DNA from: Providencia rettgeri
Lineage (GTDB): Bacteria; Pseudomonadota; Gammaproteobacteria; Enterobacterales; Enterobacteriaceae
Direction of reading: 5' to 3'
Length of the DNA: 64,000 nucleotides
Assembly: GCF_001874625.1 (NCBI RefSeq)
Contig: NZ_CP017671.1
Coordinates: 868,001 to 932,000 of the forward strand
A program made the translations under genes and the position numbers. How positions within the stretch are numbered: position 1 is the first letter of the stretch; each line of letters starts with the position of its first letter. The notes under the pieces were generated by a model. The model saw only the letters and a list, made by a program, of their open reading frames with translations, was not told the origin of the DNA and did not search any database. Below are positions 49,371 to 57,926 of the stretch, one piece after another.

Positions 49371-49735
49371 TGACCGCCCGTCGGCGTCCCTTGATGAAAC
49401 CTTAATTGCCATTGGTTTTTTGAGTTTTTCAGCCAAATAGATGAGCGATGAGTTAACTTTATTTTAATATTTTGTTGTCGCTCAAAACTGGTATAGGTCA
49501 TTAGCAGCGTATTATTACTCAATAACGTGCAATGATAATCTTCTGAATAAATTGTTTTAGGCTGTTCATCAACAAGTACGGATAAAGTATTGGTCTTATT
49601 TGTCGTCCCCCCTGAGCGTCCAAATTCAAAAAAATCCTCATGTAGCACCTCACGAAGGAAATTAATATTCTGCCGGTTAGCTGAAAGATGTAGCTTTTTT
49701 TCTACATCAATTAATTTATTAAATAATGCTTCCAT
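49367..49735 (-). CDS. NTF2-like / DUF4440-type small protein
   Basis: A 122-residue cytoplasmic protein with the SnoaL/NTF2-like cone-fold pattern: an N-terminal helix (FNKLIDVEKKLHL), LREVLHEDFFEFGRSGG, YHCTLLSNNTLLMTYTSF and a final RSSIWLKNSKNQWQLRFHQGTP. Proteins of this type bind or turn over small ligands; nothing fixes a substrate here. It begins 2 bases after the stop of the LysR gene upstream on the same strand, so the two are co-transcribed. Confidence 0.75.
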   Translation of the reverse strand: MEALFNKLIDVEKKLHLSANRQNINFLREVLHEDFFEFGRSGGTTNKTNTLSVLVDEQPKTIYSEDYHCTLLSNNTLLMTYTSFERQQNIKIKLTHRSSIWLKNSKNQWQLRFHQGTPTGGQ

Positions 49736-49737
49736 AG

Positions 49738-50592
49738 CTAGCGCTCCCCTAATTGTTGAGCCAGTTTTTCGGCTAATTGATTAATTATATCGGAGGTATT
49801 AGTGTGAAAATGCATGGCGATTTCCATTTCTTGAGCAACAGGAAAACCTTCTTCTTCTGTTAAAACCCGATGTTGCGGGAGTTTCGCACGTAGAGGTAAT
49901 AAACTAACGCCTAACCCATCAGCAATAGCGCTCTGGATACCAGCAAGGCTGGAACAGGTATAGGTAATGTGCCAAGGGCGTTGTTCACTATCCAATAATT
50001 TAAACATATCATTGCGGTATAGGCCATTTTCAGGGAAAACCACCAGTGGCACGGAGTCAATATTTAACCGTTTTGCTTGGCTGCTGGTTAACCAACATAA
50101 AGGCTCTGGCCAGTGATAGTCGCTTTTAAACTCGCCTTTTTTTTGCTTAACAATGATCAAATCCAGTTCACCATGTTGGTAACGTTGGTGTAATTGGCGG
50201 CTTAATCCACTAGTGACTTCTAAGCGCACATTCGGGTTTGCCTGCATAAAAGCAGCTAAAGTGGGAGTGACTTGCCCTGATGCTAAATCTTCAGGGAAAC
50301 CTAGCCGAATAGTTTGGATGACGGCATTACCTGTTATTTTCATAAAGAAAGTATCATTTAGGGCTAAAATATTTTTAGCGTAGCTAAGTAGGATCTCCCC
50401 TGTTTCTGTGAGTGTGAGTATTCGATGCCCACGTATAAATAAAGGGTGCTCCACAAGTGCCTCTAAACGTTGTATTTGTTGACTTAATGTTGACTGCGTC
50501 GAATTTAGGTGCTGTGAAGCAACAGTAAAATTCCCTGTTTCAGCAACCGTTACAAAGGTTTTTAATAATACAAAGTTGAGTAGTGGATTCAT
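49738..50592 (-). CDS. LysR-family transcriptional regulator (divergent from ankyrin operon)
   Basis: A 284-residue LysR regulator. The helix-turn-helix is VLLKTFVTVAETGNFTVASQHLNSTQSTLSQQIQRLE; the ligand domain includes RLGFPEDLASGQVTPTLAAF and ADGLGVSLLPLRA. Start MNPLLNF chosen by similarity and a GGTAGG site; a start six codons earlier is possible. It reads away from the ankyrin-deaminase-transporter operon with 83 bases between, a classic arrangement for control of both. A small palindrome ATTTAA/TTAAAT (50617-50631) with T-N11-A spacing sits between them. Confidence 0.88.
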   Translation of the reverse strand: MNPLLNFVLLKTFVTVAETGNFTVASQHLNSTQSTLSQQIQRLEALVEHPLFIRGHRILTLTETGEILLSYAKNILALNDTFFMKITGNAVIQTIRLGFPEDLASGQVTPTLAAFMQANPNVRLEVTSGLSRQLHQRYQHGELDLIIVKQKKGEFKSDYHWPEPLCWLTSSQAKRLNIDSVPLVVFPENGLYRNDMFKLLDSEQRPWHITYTCSSLAGIQSAIADGLGVSLLPLRAKLPQHRVLTEEEGFPVAQEMEIAMHFHTNTSDIINQLAEKLAQQLGER

Positions 50593-50616
50593 TTTTTTAA
50601 TACCTACCATTAAGTT

Positions 50617-50631
50617 ATTTAATTTTTAAAT
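50617..50631. promoter_or_regulatory. Candidate LysR operator before the ankyrin operon
   Basis: ATTTAA-TTT-TTAAAT with T-N11-A spacing, in the 83-base divergent gap. The sequence is low-complexity, so chance is possible. Confidence 0.3.
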
Positions 50632-50675
50632 AGCATATTTTTTGAGTAGATTAAAGGGCTTATAGGAGATAAATC

Positions 50676-51362
50676 ATGAAAATAACTTTTTTATCTATTA
50701 AGTGGTTGGTTTCTTTACTGGGTATTTTGACTATTTCTTTGATATTTATGGTGAAAGGGATGGCAAATCCACAACAGAGTCCACTTGTTGCACTTGCGGA
50801 GCAAGGCGACCTTCATCAGTTGCAATCTTTGGTCGAACAGGGGGCTGATATTGAACAGCGAGATCTGCGTCAGCGTACACCATTGATGGCAGCAACACAT
50901 AAAAACCAAATTGCAGTTGCTCGTTACCTGATTGAACAAGGTGCAAATGTGAATGCACGGGATGCAATGCAAGATTCCCCTTATTTATATGCAGGTGCCC
51001 GCGGCTTGCAGGAGATTTTGTTATTAACCTTACAAAATGGGGCTGATTTAACGAGTACCAACCGTTATGGTGGTACGGCGCTGATCCCAGCGGCAGAGCG
51101 GGGGCATGTGCAGACAGTTAAGACGTTGATTGACGCTGGTGTGGATGTTAACCATGTTAATCGCCTAGGATGGACTGCTCTAATTGAAGCTATTATTTTA
51201 GGTGATGGTAGTGATAAGTACGCGCAGATTGTGACACTATTGATTAACGGTGGCGCGGATGTCAATTTAGCGGATAGTACGGGTGCATCGCCGTTGACGC
51301 TGGCAAAAAGTAAAGGGTATCGTAACCTTATTGAAATTCTTGAAAAATCAGGAGCTAAATAA
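50676..51362 (+). CDS. Exported ankyrin-repeat protein
   Basis: A 228-residue protein. Residues 1-30 are a signal peptide or anchor (LVSLLGILTISLIFMVKGMA). The rest is about six ankyrin repeats, recognisable by GADIEQRD..RTPLMAAT, GANVNARDAMQDSPYLYAGARG, GADLTSTNRYGGTALIPAAERGH, GVDVNHVNRLGWTALIEAI and GADVNLADSTGASPLTLAKSKGY. Ankyrin domains bind proteins; periplasmic ones are known near oxidative-stress and transport genes. A GGAG site precedes the start. The stop overlaps the deaminase start (TAATG). Confidence 0.88.
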   Translation: MKITFLSIKWLVSLLGILTISLIFMVKGMANPQQSPLVALAEQGDLHQLQSLVEQGADIEQRDLRQRTPLMAATHKNQIAVARYLIEQGANVNARDAMQDSPYLYAGARGLQEILLLTLQNGADLTSTNRYGGTALIPAAERGHVQTVKTLIDAGVDVNHVNRLGWTALIEAIILGDGSDKYAQIVTLLINGGADVNLADSTGASPLTLAKSKGYRNLIEILEKSGAK

Positions 51363-51826
51363 TGTCAGATAGGCAATTTTTACAGCAAGCTATCACTTTA
51401 GCGGCAGAAAATGTACGGGCTGGTGGTCGCCCATTTGGTGCTGTCGTGGTGTGTGACGGGCAAGTGGTGGCGACTGGTGTGAACCAAATGCTTGAATTAA
51501 GTGACCCAACAGCACACGCCGAATTGATGGCTTTGCGACAAGCAGGGAAAACATTGAACCGCGTTAAACTGGAAGATTGTGTGGTCTATGCCAGTGGGCA
51601 ACCTTGTCCTATGTGCCTTGCCGCTATGCGAATGGCAGGGGTTAGCCGGGTTGTGTACGCTTATTCAAACCAAGATGCAGAGCCCTTTGGGCTTTCAACA
51701 GAAGGGATTGCCAAGGCTTTGCGGGTTGAACCTGAACACCAATCCGGTTTGCGTTTTGAACAGTTGAAACCTGATAATGACGCTTGTTCTTCACTGTATC
51801 AGTTATGGTCGGAACAACAGAAATAA
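51362..51826 (+). CDS. Nucleoside / guanine deaminase-like cytidine deaminase-fold enzyme
   Basis: A 154-residue zinc deaminase. The zinc and catalytic motifs are TAHAELMAL (His and catalytic Glu) and PCPMCLAAMRMAGV (two Cys). The start QQAITLAAENVRAGGRPFGAVVV fits the guanine deaminase / tRNA adenosine deaminase side of the superfamily. It is not the housekeeping TadA, to judge from its partners and the lack of TadA-type C-terminal tail (inference). It overlaps both neighbours by a single base (TAATG), so the three proteins are translationally coupled. Confidence 0.88.
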   Translation: MSDRQFLQQAITLAAENVRAGGRPFGAVVVCDGQVVATGVNQMLELSDPTAHAELMALRQAGKTLNRVKLEDCVVYASGQPCPMCLAAMRMAGVSRVVYAYSNQDAEPFGLSTEGIAKALRVEPEHQSGLRFEQLKPDNDACSSLYQLWSEQQK

Positions 51827-53010
51827 TGGGTAAAACAGCCTCATCCTCTTTTGCCTTGATACTCACTATTGTGTTAGTGGGGGTCAATTTACGGCCATTC
51901 ATGACCGGCCCAGGGCCCGTTATTGATAGTATTATGCAAACGACAGGGATGAGCTATCAAAGTATTTCTTTGCTCACTTTATTACCTATGTTGTTGATGG
52001 GCATTGGCGCATTAATTGTACCTATCTTAAATCAACAGTTAGGAGAACGGTTAGGGATTAGTGCAGCGATGTTATTGCTGCTCGTTGGCTCATTAGGGCG
52101 CTATTTTGTAGAGGATGGCACCTCTTTACTGTTCACGGCCTTTTTATGTGGTGTAGGGGCGGCGTACATTCAGTCGGTATTTCCGGGGCTTATCAAAGCT
52201 AACTTCCCACAAAAAATGGCGATGATGACAGGGCTGTATTCTGCAACCTTAATGGCTGGTGGTGCGATCGGGGCGCAATTAACGCCACTATTAGAAAATG
52301 CAACGGGGCATTGGCAAACGGCTTTAGCTTGGCTTGCATTCCCTGCGCTGTTGGCTTTGGTTGCTGTTTTTCTGAACATTCGTACGGCTCGTACGCCAAA
52401 AGCCGAGCAGGTTTCTTTATGGCGCTTTTTACGTAAACCCAGAGCTTGGTTGTTAATGGCTGGGTTTGGGCTTATCAACGCAGGCTATGGCACTGTGGTG
52501 ACTTGGTTGGCGCCATTTTTCCAACAACAAGGGATCAGTGCTGCACAAAGCGGTTCTTTTGTTGCCATATTAACGGTGTTTCAAGCGTTATCTGCATTGA
52601 TGATCCCTGTACTGGCTTCACATAATATTGATCGGCGATTTTGGCTAATGGTAACGCTTAGTAGCCAAGCAATTGGATTTTTAGGGTTAATGTTATTCGC
52701 GAATGCTTTCCCGTTGTTATGGGTTGCTTTGCTTGGCCTAGGGCTTGGTGGGTGTTTTGCACTGAGTATTATCACTGCATTAGACCATATATCGCACCCT
52801 GTTAGTGCTGGGGCTCTTACGTCTTTAATGCAAGCGGGGGGCTTTATTATTGCCGCATTTGGCCCGCTATGTGCAGCTTGGTTACATCAAGTCAGCCATA
52901 ATTTTACATGGGTGTGGGCAATGCATATTGCATTTGTATTAGTGACATTGTTGCTTTATTTACGTTTAAACCCTAAAAATTACAGTAAGATTTTTGCATT
53001 GAAACCATAA
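51826..53010 (+). CDS. MFS transporter, CynX/NimT family
   Basis: A 394-residue twelve-helix transporter. The opening ILTIVLVGVNLRPFMTGPGPVIDSI and GVGAAYIQSVFPGLIKANFPQKMAMMTGLYS are typical of the CynX/NimT (YeaN) branch, whose known substrates include cyanate and 2-nitroimidazole. The ATG overlaps the stop of the deaminase (TAATG); an earlier ATG 14 codons upstream lies inside that gene. With the deaminase it may import or export a purine or similar nitrogen heterocycle (inference). Confidence 0.88.
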   Translation: MGKTASSSFALILTIVLVGVNLRPFMTGPGPVIDSIMQTTGMSYQSISLLTLLPMLLMGIGALIVPILNQQLGERLGISAAMLLLLVGSLGRYFVEDGTSLLFTAFLCGVGAAYIQSVFPGLIKANFPQKMAMMTGLYSATLMAGGAIGAQLTPLLENATGHWQTALAWLAFPALLALVAVFLNIRTARTPKAEQVSLWRFLRKPRAWLLMAGFGLINAGYGTVVTWLAPFFQQQGISAAQSGSFVAILTVFQALSALMIPVLASHNIDRRFWLMVTLSSQAIGFLGLMLFANAFPLLWVALLGLGLGGCFALSIITALDHISHPVSAGALTSLMQAGGFIIAAFGPLCAAWLHQVSHNFTWVWAMHIAFVLVTLLLYLRLNPKNYSKIFALKP

Positions 53011-53012
53011 AA

Positions 53013-53042
53013 AGGACTTTTATTTGTCCTCTATTTTTTGTT
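53013..53042. terminator. Weak bidirectional terminator
   Basis: AGGAC and GTCCT pair across eight bases with a following T run, between the convergent MFS gene and the small membrane protein gene. Confidence 0.4.
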
Positions 53043-53429
53043 TTTCCGTTTGGATTTTTGTTTTTTGGTTTCTTTTTCAATTTTATTTTCAATGGAATTA
53101 AAATAGATCTCCAAATAATGTCGGTTACTTAAAAATGAAATTAGGCAACTGGCAACAATAATGACCCAGATAAGTTGTAACTTGATTGAGTCTTCAATAC
53201 TGAAAAGCAGTAATAGTGGGATCATCACAATCATGCTAATAAAAACTGAGCAAAATAAAGCCCCTGAAATATAGAGTGAGAGTTTTTTTAACCCGAGTAT
53301 ATTTAGTACGACAAGGGTGGCAATAGATAAAAACAATGTGCCGAACGTGGCAAACATAATGACTAACCCAGCTTCTTGTTCAAGAAGCCAATCAGTAAAA
53401 CCAAACCAAGAAAAAGGAATGCTGATCAT
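53031..53429 (-). CDS. Small membrane protein of the LemA-GIDE operon
   Basis: A 132-residue protein I do not recognise. It has three hydrophobic segments (about 22-45, 48-70 and 80-98) and a highly charged tail (NKIEKETKKQKSKRKNKK). Its start overlaps the stop of the second LemA gene by four bases, so it belongs to that operon. Function cannot be assigned; a membrane partner of LemA is the contextual guess. Confidence 0.7.
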   Translation of the reverse strand: MISIPFSWFGFTDWLLEQEAGLVIMFATFGTLFLSIATLVVLNILGLKKLSLYISGALFCSVFISMIVMIPLLLLFSIEDSIKLQLIWVIIVASCLISFLSNRHYLEIYFNSIENKIEKETKKQKSKRKNKK

Positions 53430-53968
53430 TGTGAAGGCTCCTGTTTACCGTATAGTAGAGGAATAGCTTTAAAGCGAAATAACGCTGCAAAAATTAGGTT
53501 TGGAAAGATGTGAATATCGGTATTGTAGAGTGTGACCGTTTGGTTGAAAAATTCACGTCTGTCGGCAATTTGCTCTTCAATATGCTTTGCTTGTGTTTGT
53601 AATTCCAATAGTACCGCCTTACTGATAAGCGCGGGATAGTTTTCTGCGATAGCAATTAATGGCTTTATTTTTGGCGATAGTTGGTTTGCAGTATCAATTT
53701 TGATTTCAATGGACGTATTGGATAAATAGCGCTGTCGGCTTTCAACTATTTCATTAATAAGCTGTTTTTCATACGCGATAGCTTTATCTGCCACTTGAGT
53801 CAGCGCTGGTATTAACTCAATTTGTTTCATTAATAGCACATCAATATTGGCAAATGCTTTGAGGCAATTATTTTTCAAAAAGACAATATTGTTATAAATA
53901 TTAATTAGATAGCGAATGATTATATAGCCAATGATAACAATAATAATGAAGAAAATAAGCGTTTCCAT
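53426..53968 (-). CDS. LemA family protein (second copy)
   Basis: A 180-residue LemA-like protein. One N-terminal membrane helix (about 4-26, LIFFIIIVIIGYIIIRYL) is followed by a long helical domain with the family pattern: AFANIDVLLMKQIELIPALTQVADKAIAYEKQ, IAENYPALIS and IADRREFFNQTVTLYNTDIHIFP. It is more divergent than the first copy (for example LL-KQIELIP where the family has KRR-DLIP). The start METLIFF, 1 base after the GIDE gene stop, has GGTGA upstream; an in-frame start 11 codons earlier overlaps that gene. Confidence 0.85.
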   Translation of the reverse strand: METLIFFIIIVIIGYIIIRYLINIYNNIVFLKNNCLKAFANIDVLLMKQIELIPALTQVADKAIAYEKQLINEIVESRQRYLSNTSIEIKIDTANQLSPKIKPLIAIAENYPALISKAVLLELQTQAKHIEEQIADRREFFNQTVTLYNTDIHIFPNLIFAALFRFKAIPLLYGKQEPSQ

Positions 53969-53969
53969 G

Positions 53970-55016
53970 CTAGTTATCACCGAATAATGATATTTTGTCA
54001 AAATACAGATTTAATTGCCCATTACGGTAATTTATCGGGGTAACCAAAATAACCCCAATCAATAACAGTGCAATAATGGCGGTAATGGATAAATTCCGAC
54101 GTAACGGCCCGGTTTTATTCCAACGTACAACATAGTCAGCCGGAGAAACACCTAATAGCATATGAGGAGCTTTGCGGATAATAACGGGCTCACCTTTTTC
54201 ATTCGCGTCAGCGGTGCCAATCAGTAAATAACGGGTTTTTGGTTCAAGCAAATATTCAGTATAACGACGGTTGCCTTGCTCAATATCCATATGCGCTTGT
54301 AGCCCTGGATAAACAAAGTAATCGGGGTCACATTCTACCTTTACTGACCCTGTATCATCGGTCAGGATAAAACTCTCCATACGGCTTTTACTATTTTGTA
54401 ATGTATAACTTTTTTTACCATCTTTATCTTTCGATATGGAATACTCAAAATAAAAGGAGCCATAGCAGGTTTTATTACCTAACTGGCTTTTAATTTCAGT
54501 ACCTGTGGTTATTTCACCTTCAACTTCGACAAGCCCCATAGCTATTGAGCGTATTTTGGATGTCGCGAGGTTTTTTTGAAATTTTAAGAAGCGCTTGGTT
54601 GGTGTATTTTCAATAAACTTAAATACGAAGGCTAAGACAAATGCGATGAAAAACACTCGCATGTCGATAAAAAAGCCTACAAATAAGCAACTTGCTAGTA
54701 AAGTCCCCACGAGTACTTTAAGAAAAGCGCTAAACTTTGATGAACCTTCATTTTGTAATCGCTGATACCGCTGAAAGCCGGCTTTACTGGCTTTGACGAT
54801 ATGACGAATAATAAAAAAGGAAATGGTCAATATCACAATATAATAAATGATACTGCCGTAATCCCCTTGAGTAGGTGATAGCGAGTACCACATACCGCAG
54901 GCAATGCTGATAAAAGGGATGATCCCCCAATTTACTCTTTTATTTATCGAAAACTTATTATCGATAAATAAAATTAAAGCACCAATCGCTGCCCCGAGTA
55001 AAAAATACATATTCAC
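53970..55016 (-). CDS. GIDE-domain membrane protein
   Basis: A 348-residue protein. Four or five hydrophobic segments lie in residues 1-135 and one at the C-terminus (about 312-332). The middle (about 160-290) resembles the GIDE/BAM domain of the mitochondrial ligase MUL1: GLVEVEGEITTGTEI, TCYGSFYFEYSI, FILTDDTGSVKVECDPDYF and YLLEPKTRYLLIGTAD. No RING finger is present. The start is taken as GTG at 55016, 9 bases after AAAGGG; the ATG two codons later is the alternative. It lies between two lemA genes. Confidence 0.8.
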   Translation of the reverse strand: MNMYFLLGAAIGALILFIDNKFSINKRVNWGIIPFISIACGMWYSLSPTQGDYGSIIYYIVILTISFFIIRHIVKASKAGFQRYQRLQNEGSSKFSAFLKVLVGTLLASCLFVGFFIDMRVFFIAFVLAFVFKFIENTPTKRFLKFQKNLATSKIRSIAMGLVEVEGEITTGTEIKSQLGNKTCYGSFYFEYSISKDKDGKKSYTLQNSKSRMESFILTDDTGSVKVECDPDYFVYPGLQAHMDIEQGNRRYTEYLLEPKTRYLLIGTADANEKGEPVIIRKAPHMLLGVSPADYVVRWNKTGPLRRNLSITAIIALLLIGVILVTPINYRNGQLNLYFDKISLFGDN

Positions 55017-55040
55017 AGACTAATACCCTTTACGTTGATA

Positions 55041-55598
55041 TTATTTAAACTGGATACCATGATATTTTTTATCATCTTCAGAAATATCAAGTAATGGTAA
55101 TTGTGTAAAACGAAAGGCATTAGCAATCAGGTTGTCAGGGAACATTTGTATTGCAGTATTATACTCTGTTGTTGCATCGTTAAAACTTTCACGGCGTTGG
55201 GCTATTTTATTTTCAACATCGCTTAGGGCTAATTGTAATTGTGTGAATTGCTCACCAGAAATGAGGGTAGGGTAATTTTCTGCGATAGCTATAAGGTTAC
55301 CCAGTGCGCGGTTCATTTTATTTGAAGCGGTGATCTTGTCCGCCATATTTTGGGCACTAAAGTAGCTTTGGCGTGCGTCACTTAATGAGATAAAAAGGCT
55401 TTTTTCATGTTCCATTGCTTTTTCTGTAATAGTGACCAGTTGTGGAATTTGATCGGCACGCTGCTTTAAAACCACGTCGATATTAGCAAATTGGTTATTC
55501 ACTTGGTTACGCGCATTGATTAAGCGGTTATAAATAGATATCCCCCAGCCAACAGCCAATAATAATAAAACAGCTACAACGATAAGAGTGATGGTCAT
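55041..55598 (-). CDS. LemA family protein (first copy)
   Basis: A 185-residue LemA protein: N-terminal membrane helix (about 3-22), then the helical bundle with clear family motifs ARNQVNNQFANIDVVLKQRADQIPQLVTITEKAMEHEKSL, AENYPTLISGEQFTQLQLAL, ENKIAQRRESFNDATTEYNTAIQMFPDN and ANAFRFTQLPLLD. First gene of a four-gene operon (lemA, GIDE, lemA-2, small membrane protein) transcribed leftwards, with 24 bases to the GIDE gene. The molecular role of LemA is not known. Confidence 0.92.
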   Translation of the reverse strand: MTITLIVVAVLLLLAVGWGISIYNRLINARNQVNNQFANIDVVLKQRADQIPQLVTITEKAMEHEKSLFISLSDARQSYFSAQNMADKITASNKMNRALGNLIAIAENYPTLISGEQFTQLQLALSDVENKIAQRRESFNDATTEYNTAIQMFPDNLIANAFRFTQLPLLDISEDDKKYHGIQFK

Positions 55599-55754
55599 AT
55601 TAATGCCTTTTAGTCAGCGGTTTTTATTTAATTTGATTTTAGCTAAACGTATAAGAGTCTTATTAATTATGCAATCAGAAAAGAGTGAAAGGGAATGTAA
55701 TATAAAAAGAAAAGGAATATCGTAAAGTGTTTCTGTAACAGTTTAGTATATATA

Positions 55755-55785
55755 ACAAAATAGCCTCTTAAATTAGAGGCTATTT
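55755..55785 (-). terminator. Terminator of hpaBC
   Basis: AAATAGCCTCT and its perfect complement (11 pairs) around six bases, followed on the minus strand by TTGTT. Lies 41 bases after the hpaC stop. Confidence 0.7.
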
Positions 55786-55790
55786 CAGTC

Positions 55791-55822
55791 AGATATACTC
55801 GTTATATTTCAAGTTGTATCGC
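55791..55822. repeat. Possible fragment of the dispersed repeat
   Basis: TATACTCGTTATATTTCAAGTTG resembles the outer end of the TATACTTCAAG-type repeat. It is short and adjoins hpaC, so this is a tentative call. Confidence 0.3.
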
Positions 55823-55825
55823 TAC

Positions 55826-56344
55826 TTACGCTGTTGGTTCAAGTATTTGGTGCATAACAGGGTGGAACTTGCGTTTAAAGTAAACCAGACCATGCCCTGT
55901 GTCATTGACAATGATTTGTTTCATTTCAACCATATACACTGAGTGAGTACCAATATCTTGGACTTGCGTAATTTCACCTTCGAGGTTGGCAAGGGCATTT
56001 TTCAGTAAAGGTTGTTGTAAAATACCGTTGTCCCACACATTCCAACTAAAACGCTCTTCCATGGTTGAACCTTTCATACCTGCGAAGTGGCAGGCGAGTT
56101 CTTCTTGATCATGGCTTAGTACGTTTACACACAGGCGGCCATTCTTTTGAAATACCGCATTCATGGCGCTATTGCGGTTGACACATACCATCAAAGTTGG
56201 TGGCGTATCTGTAACTGAACAGACTGCGGTTGCGGTGATCCCACAGCGACCTTCAGTACCATCCGTGGTGACTATGTTAACTGCTGCACCAAGACTTGCC
56301 ATCGCATCTCTGAAACGCAGGCGATGTTCATTTTCTAAAGACAT
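55826..56344 (-). CDS. hpaC: 4-hydroxyphenylacetate 3-monooxygenase, reductase component
   Basis: HpaC, 172 residues (170 in E. coli), the NADH:flavin reductase that supplies reduced FAD to HpaB. It has the flavin-reductase split-barrel pattern: FRDAMASLGAAVNIVTTDGTEGRCGITATAVCSVTDTPPTLMVCVNRNSAMN and a C-terminal GLVYFKRKFH. AGGAGGT precedes the ATG. It lies 19 bases downstream of hpaB in the same operon and is the last hpa gene. Confidence 0.96.
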   Translation of the reverse strand: MSLENEHRLRFRDAMASLGAAVNIVTTDGTEGRCGITATAVCSVTDTPPTLMVCVNRNSAMNAVFQKNGRLCVNVLSHDQEELACHFAGMKGSTMEERFSWNVWDNGILQQPLLKNALANLEGEITQVQDIGTHSVYMVEMKQIIVNDTGHGLVYFKRKFHPVMHQILEPTA

Positions 56345-56363
56345 TTTGACCTCCTGCTGCCGA

Positions 56364-57926
56364 TTATTTTAGCAGCGAATCTAACTGATTAATATCATTG
56401 TTGTTATGCAGGTGTGGACGTTTCCATCCGTGCTGATCGTAATCGGATAAACAACGATCAACCATATCTGTCATGGCTTTCATATTGCCAGAACCGTATG
56501 AATGACGCAGACATTGCAGGCGAATTTCATCTTGGCTACCTGCATAGTTAATTTCATACAGCTCATGACGGCCACCAAATTCACTGCCGATTGCATCCCA
56601 CATAAGTTTTAAGATCTTAATACGTTCAACATGATCCATACCGTTGGAGCCACGAACATATTTTGCTAAATACTTATCAATCTCTGGGTTATTCATGTCA
56701 CGAACGCTAGATGGTAGATAAATCAGGCCGCTGGTGACGTTACTTTCTATTATATTTTTGATTTTGGTGTAGGCCATTGGTGCCATAACACGATACGTTT
56801 GAATTGCTTGAGTATCAGGTAAGAATGCACCGCCTTCCCAAGCTTTTGCTTCAGAGGTCATTGCATCAGTTAATGACCAGAACAAATTGCGCCATGCAAC
56901 CACTTCACCTAAGTCTGCTTGTACACCACGGAAGTCGATAACACCAGTACACTCCAAGCTTTTTTGCAGAAGACCGGTGATGAAATCGAGTTTCACCGCT
57001 AAACGTACACAAGCTTGTAACGGGAACAGGCGAGCGAAACCACCTTGTACTGCCCAGTTACGAGCGCGATCAAAGTCGCGGTAGATCAACACGTTTTCCC
57101 ATGGAATTAACACATGATCCATCACGAGGATTGCGTCATTTTCATCGAAACGGCTTGATAATGGGTAATCAAATGGTGCGCCAGTAGCTCCTGCGACTAA
57201 TTCATAAGATGCACGTGAAATCAGTTTCACGCCATCAGCATCCATAGGGGCGACAAACATCAGTGCGAAATCAGGGTTGTCACCCATGACTTGCGCAGAG
57301 CCAAAACCAATAAAATTGTAGTGCGTTAACGCAGAGTTAGTTGCAACGACTTTTGCACCGCTGACGATAATACCTGCATCAGTTTCTTTTTCTAGTTTTA
57401 TATAAACATCTTTTACTTCATCTGCGGGTTTATGGCGGTCGATAGGTGGGTTAACAATAGCATGGTTAAAGTAAAGCCCACTTTCTTGAATGCGTTTATA
57501 CCAGTTACGGGCGTTATCAGCAAATTGGCCGTAATATTCTGGGTTAGCACCTAAACAACTGGCGAATGCCGCCTTATAGTCTGGAGTGCGTCCCATCCAT
57601 CCATAGCTCTGGCGTGACCAATCTGCGATTGCATCGCGCTGTTGGCGCAATTCATCTGCACTTGTGGCGAAACGAAAGAACTTATGTGTGTATCCCCCAT
57701 TACCGGTGTCAGTGTTCCAGCAAAGTTGGTCATGAGTCGTTTTATCATGAAGCGCATCATATAATTGTCCTATAGAAGCGGCGGAGTTACGAAAAGCAGG
57801 GTGAGTGGTGACATCTTTCACACGCTCGCCATAAATATAGATTTCACGGCCATCTTGTAGGCTTTTTAGATATTCCTGGCTATTAAAAGGGCGTTTAGCA
57901 TCTGAACGAAAATCTTCTGGTTTCAT
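56364..57926 (-). CDS. hpaB: 4-hydroxyphenylacetate 3-monooxygenase, oxygenase component
   Basis: HpaB, 520 residues, the same length as in E. coli W. It uses FADH2 and oxygen to convert 4-hydroxyphenylacetate to 3,4-dihydroxyphenylacetate. FRSDAKRPFNSQEYLKSLQDGREIYIYGERV at the start and the central WNTDTGNGGYTHKFF, INYAGSQDEIRLQCLRHSYGSGNM at the end are characteristic. GAGGT precedes the ATG. A 513-base AT-rich space separates it from hpaA, so hpaBC has its own promoter. Confidence 0.97.
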   Translation of the reverse strand: MKPEDFRSDAKRPFNSQEYLKSLQDGREIYIYGERVKDVTTHPAFRNSAASIGQLYDALHDKTTHDQLCWNTDTGNGGYTHKFFRFATSADELRQQRDAIADWSRQSYGWMGRTPDYKAAFASCLGANPEYYGQFADNARNWYKRIQESGLYFNHAIVNPPIDRHKPADEVKDVYIKLEKETDAGIIVSGAKVVATNSALTHYNFIGFGSAQVMGDNPDFALMFVAPMDADGVKLISRASYELVAGATGAPFDYPLSSRFDENDAILVMDHVLIPWENVLIYRDFDRARNWAVQGGFARLFPLQACVRLAVKLDFITGLLQKSLECTGVIDFRGVQADLGEVVAWRNLFWSLTDAMTSEAKAWEGGAFLPDTQAIQTYRVMAPMAYTKIKNIIESNVTSGLIYLPSSVRDMNNPEIDKYLAKYVRGSNGMDHVERIKILKLMWDAIGSEFGGRHELYEINYAGSQDEIRLQCLRHSYGSGNMKAMTDMVDRCLSDYDQHGWKRPHLHNNNDINQLDSLLK

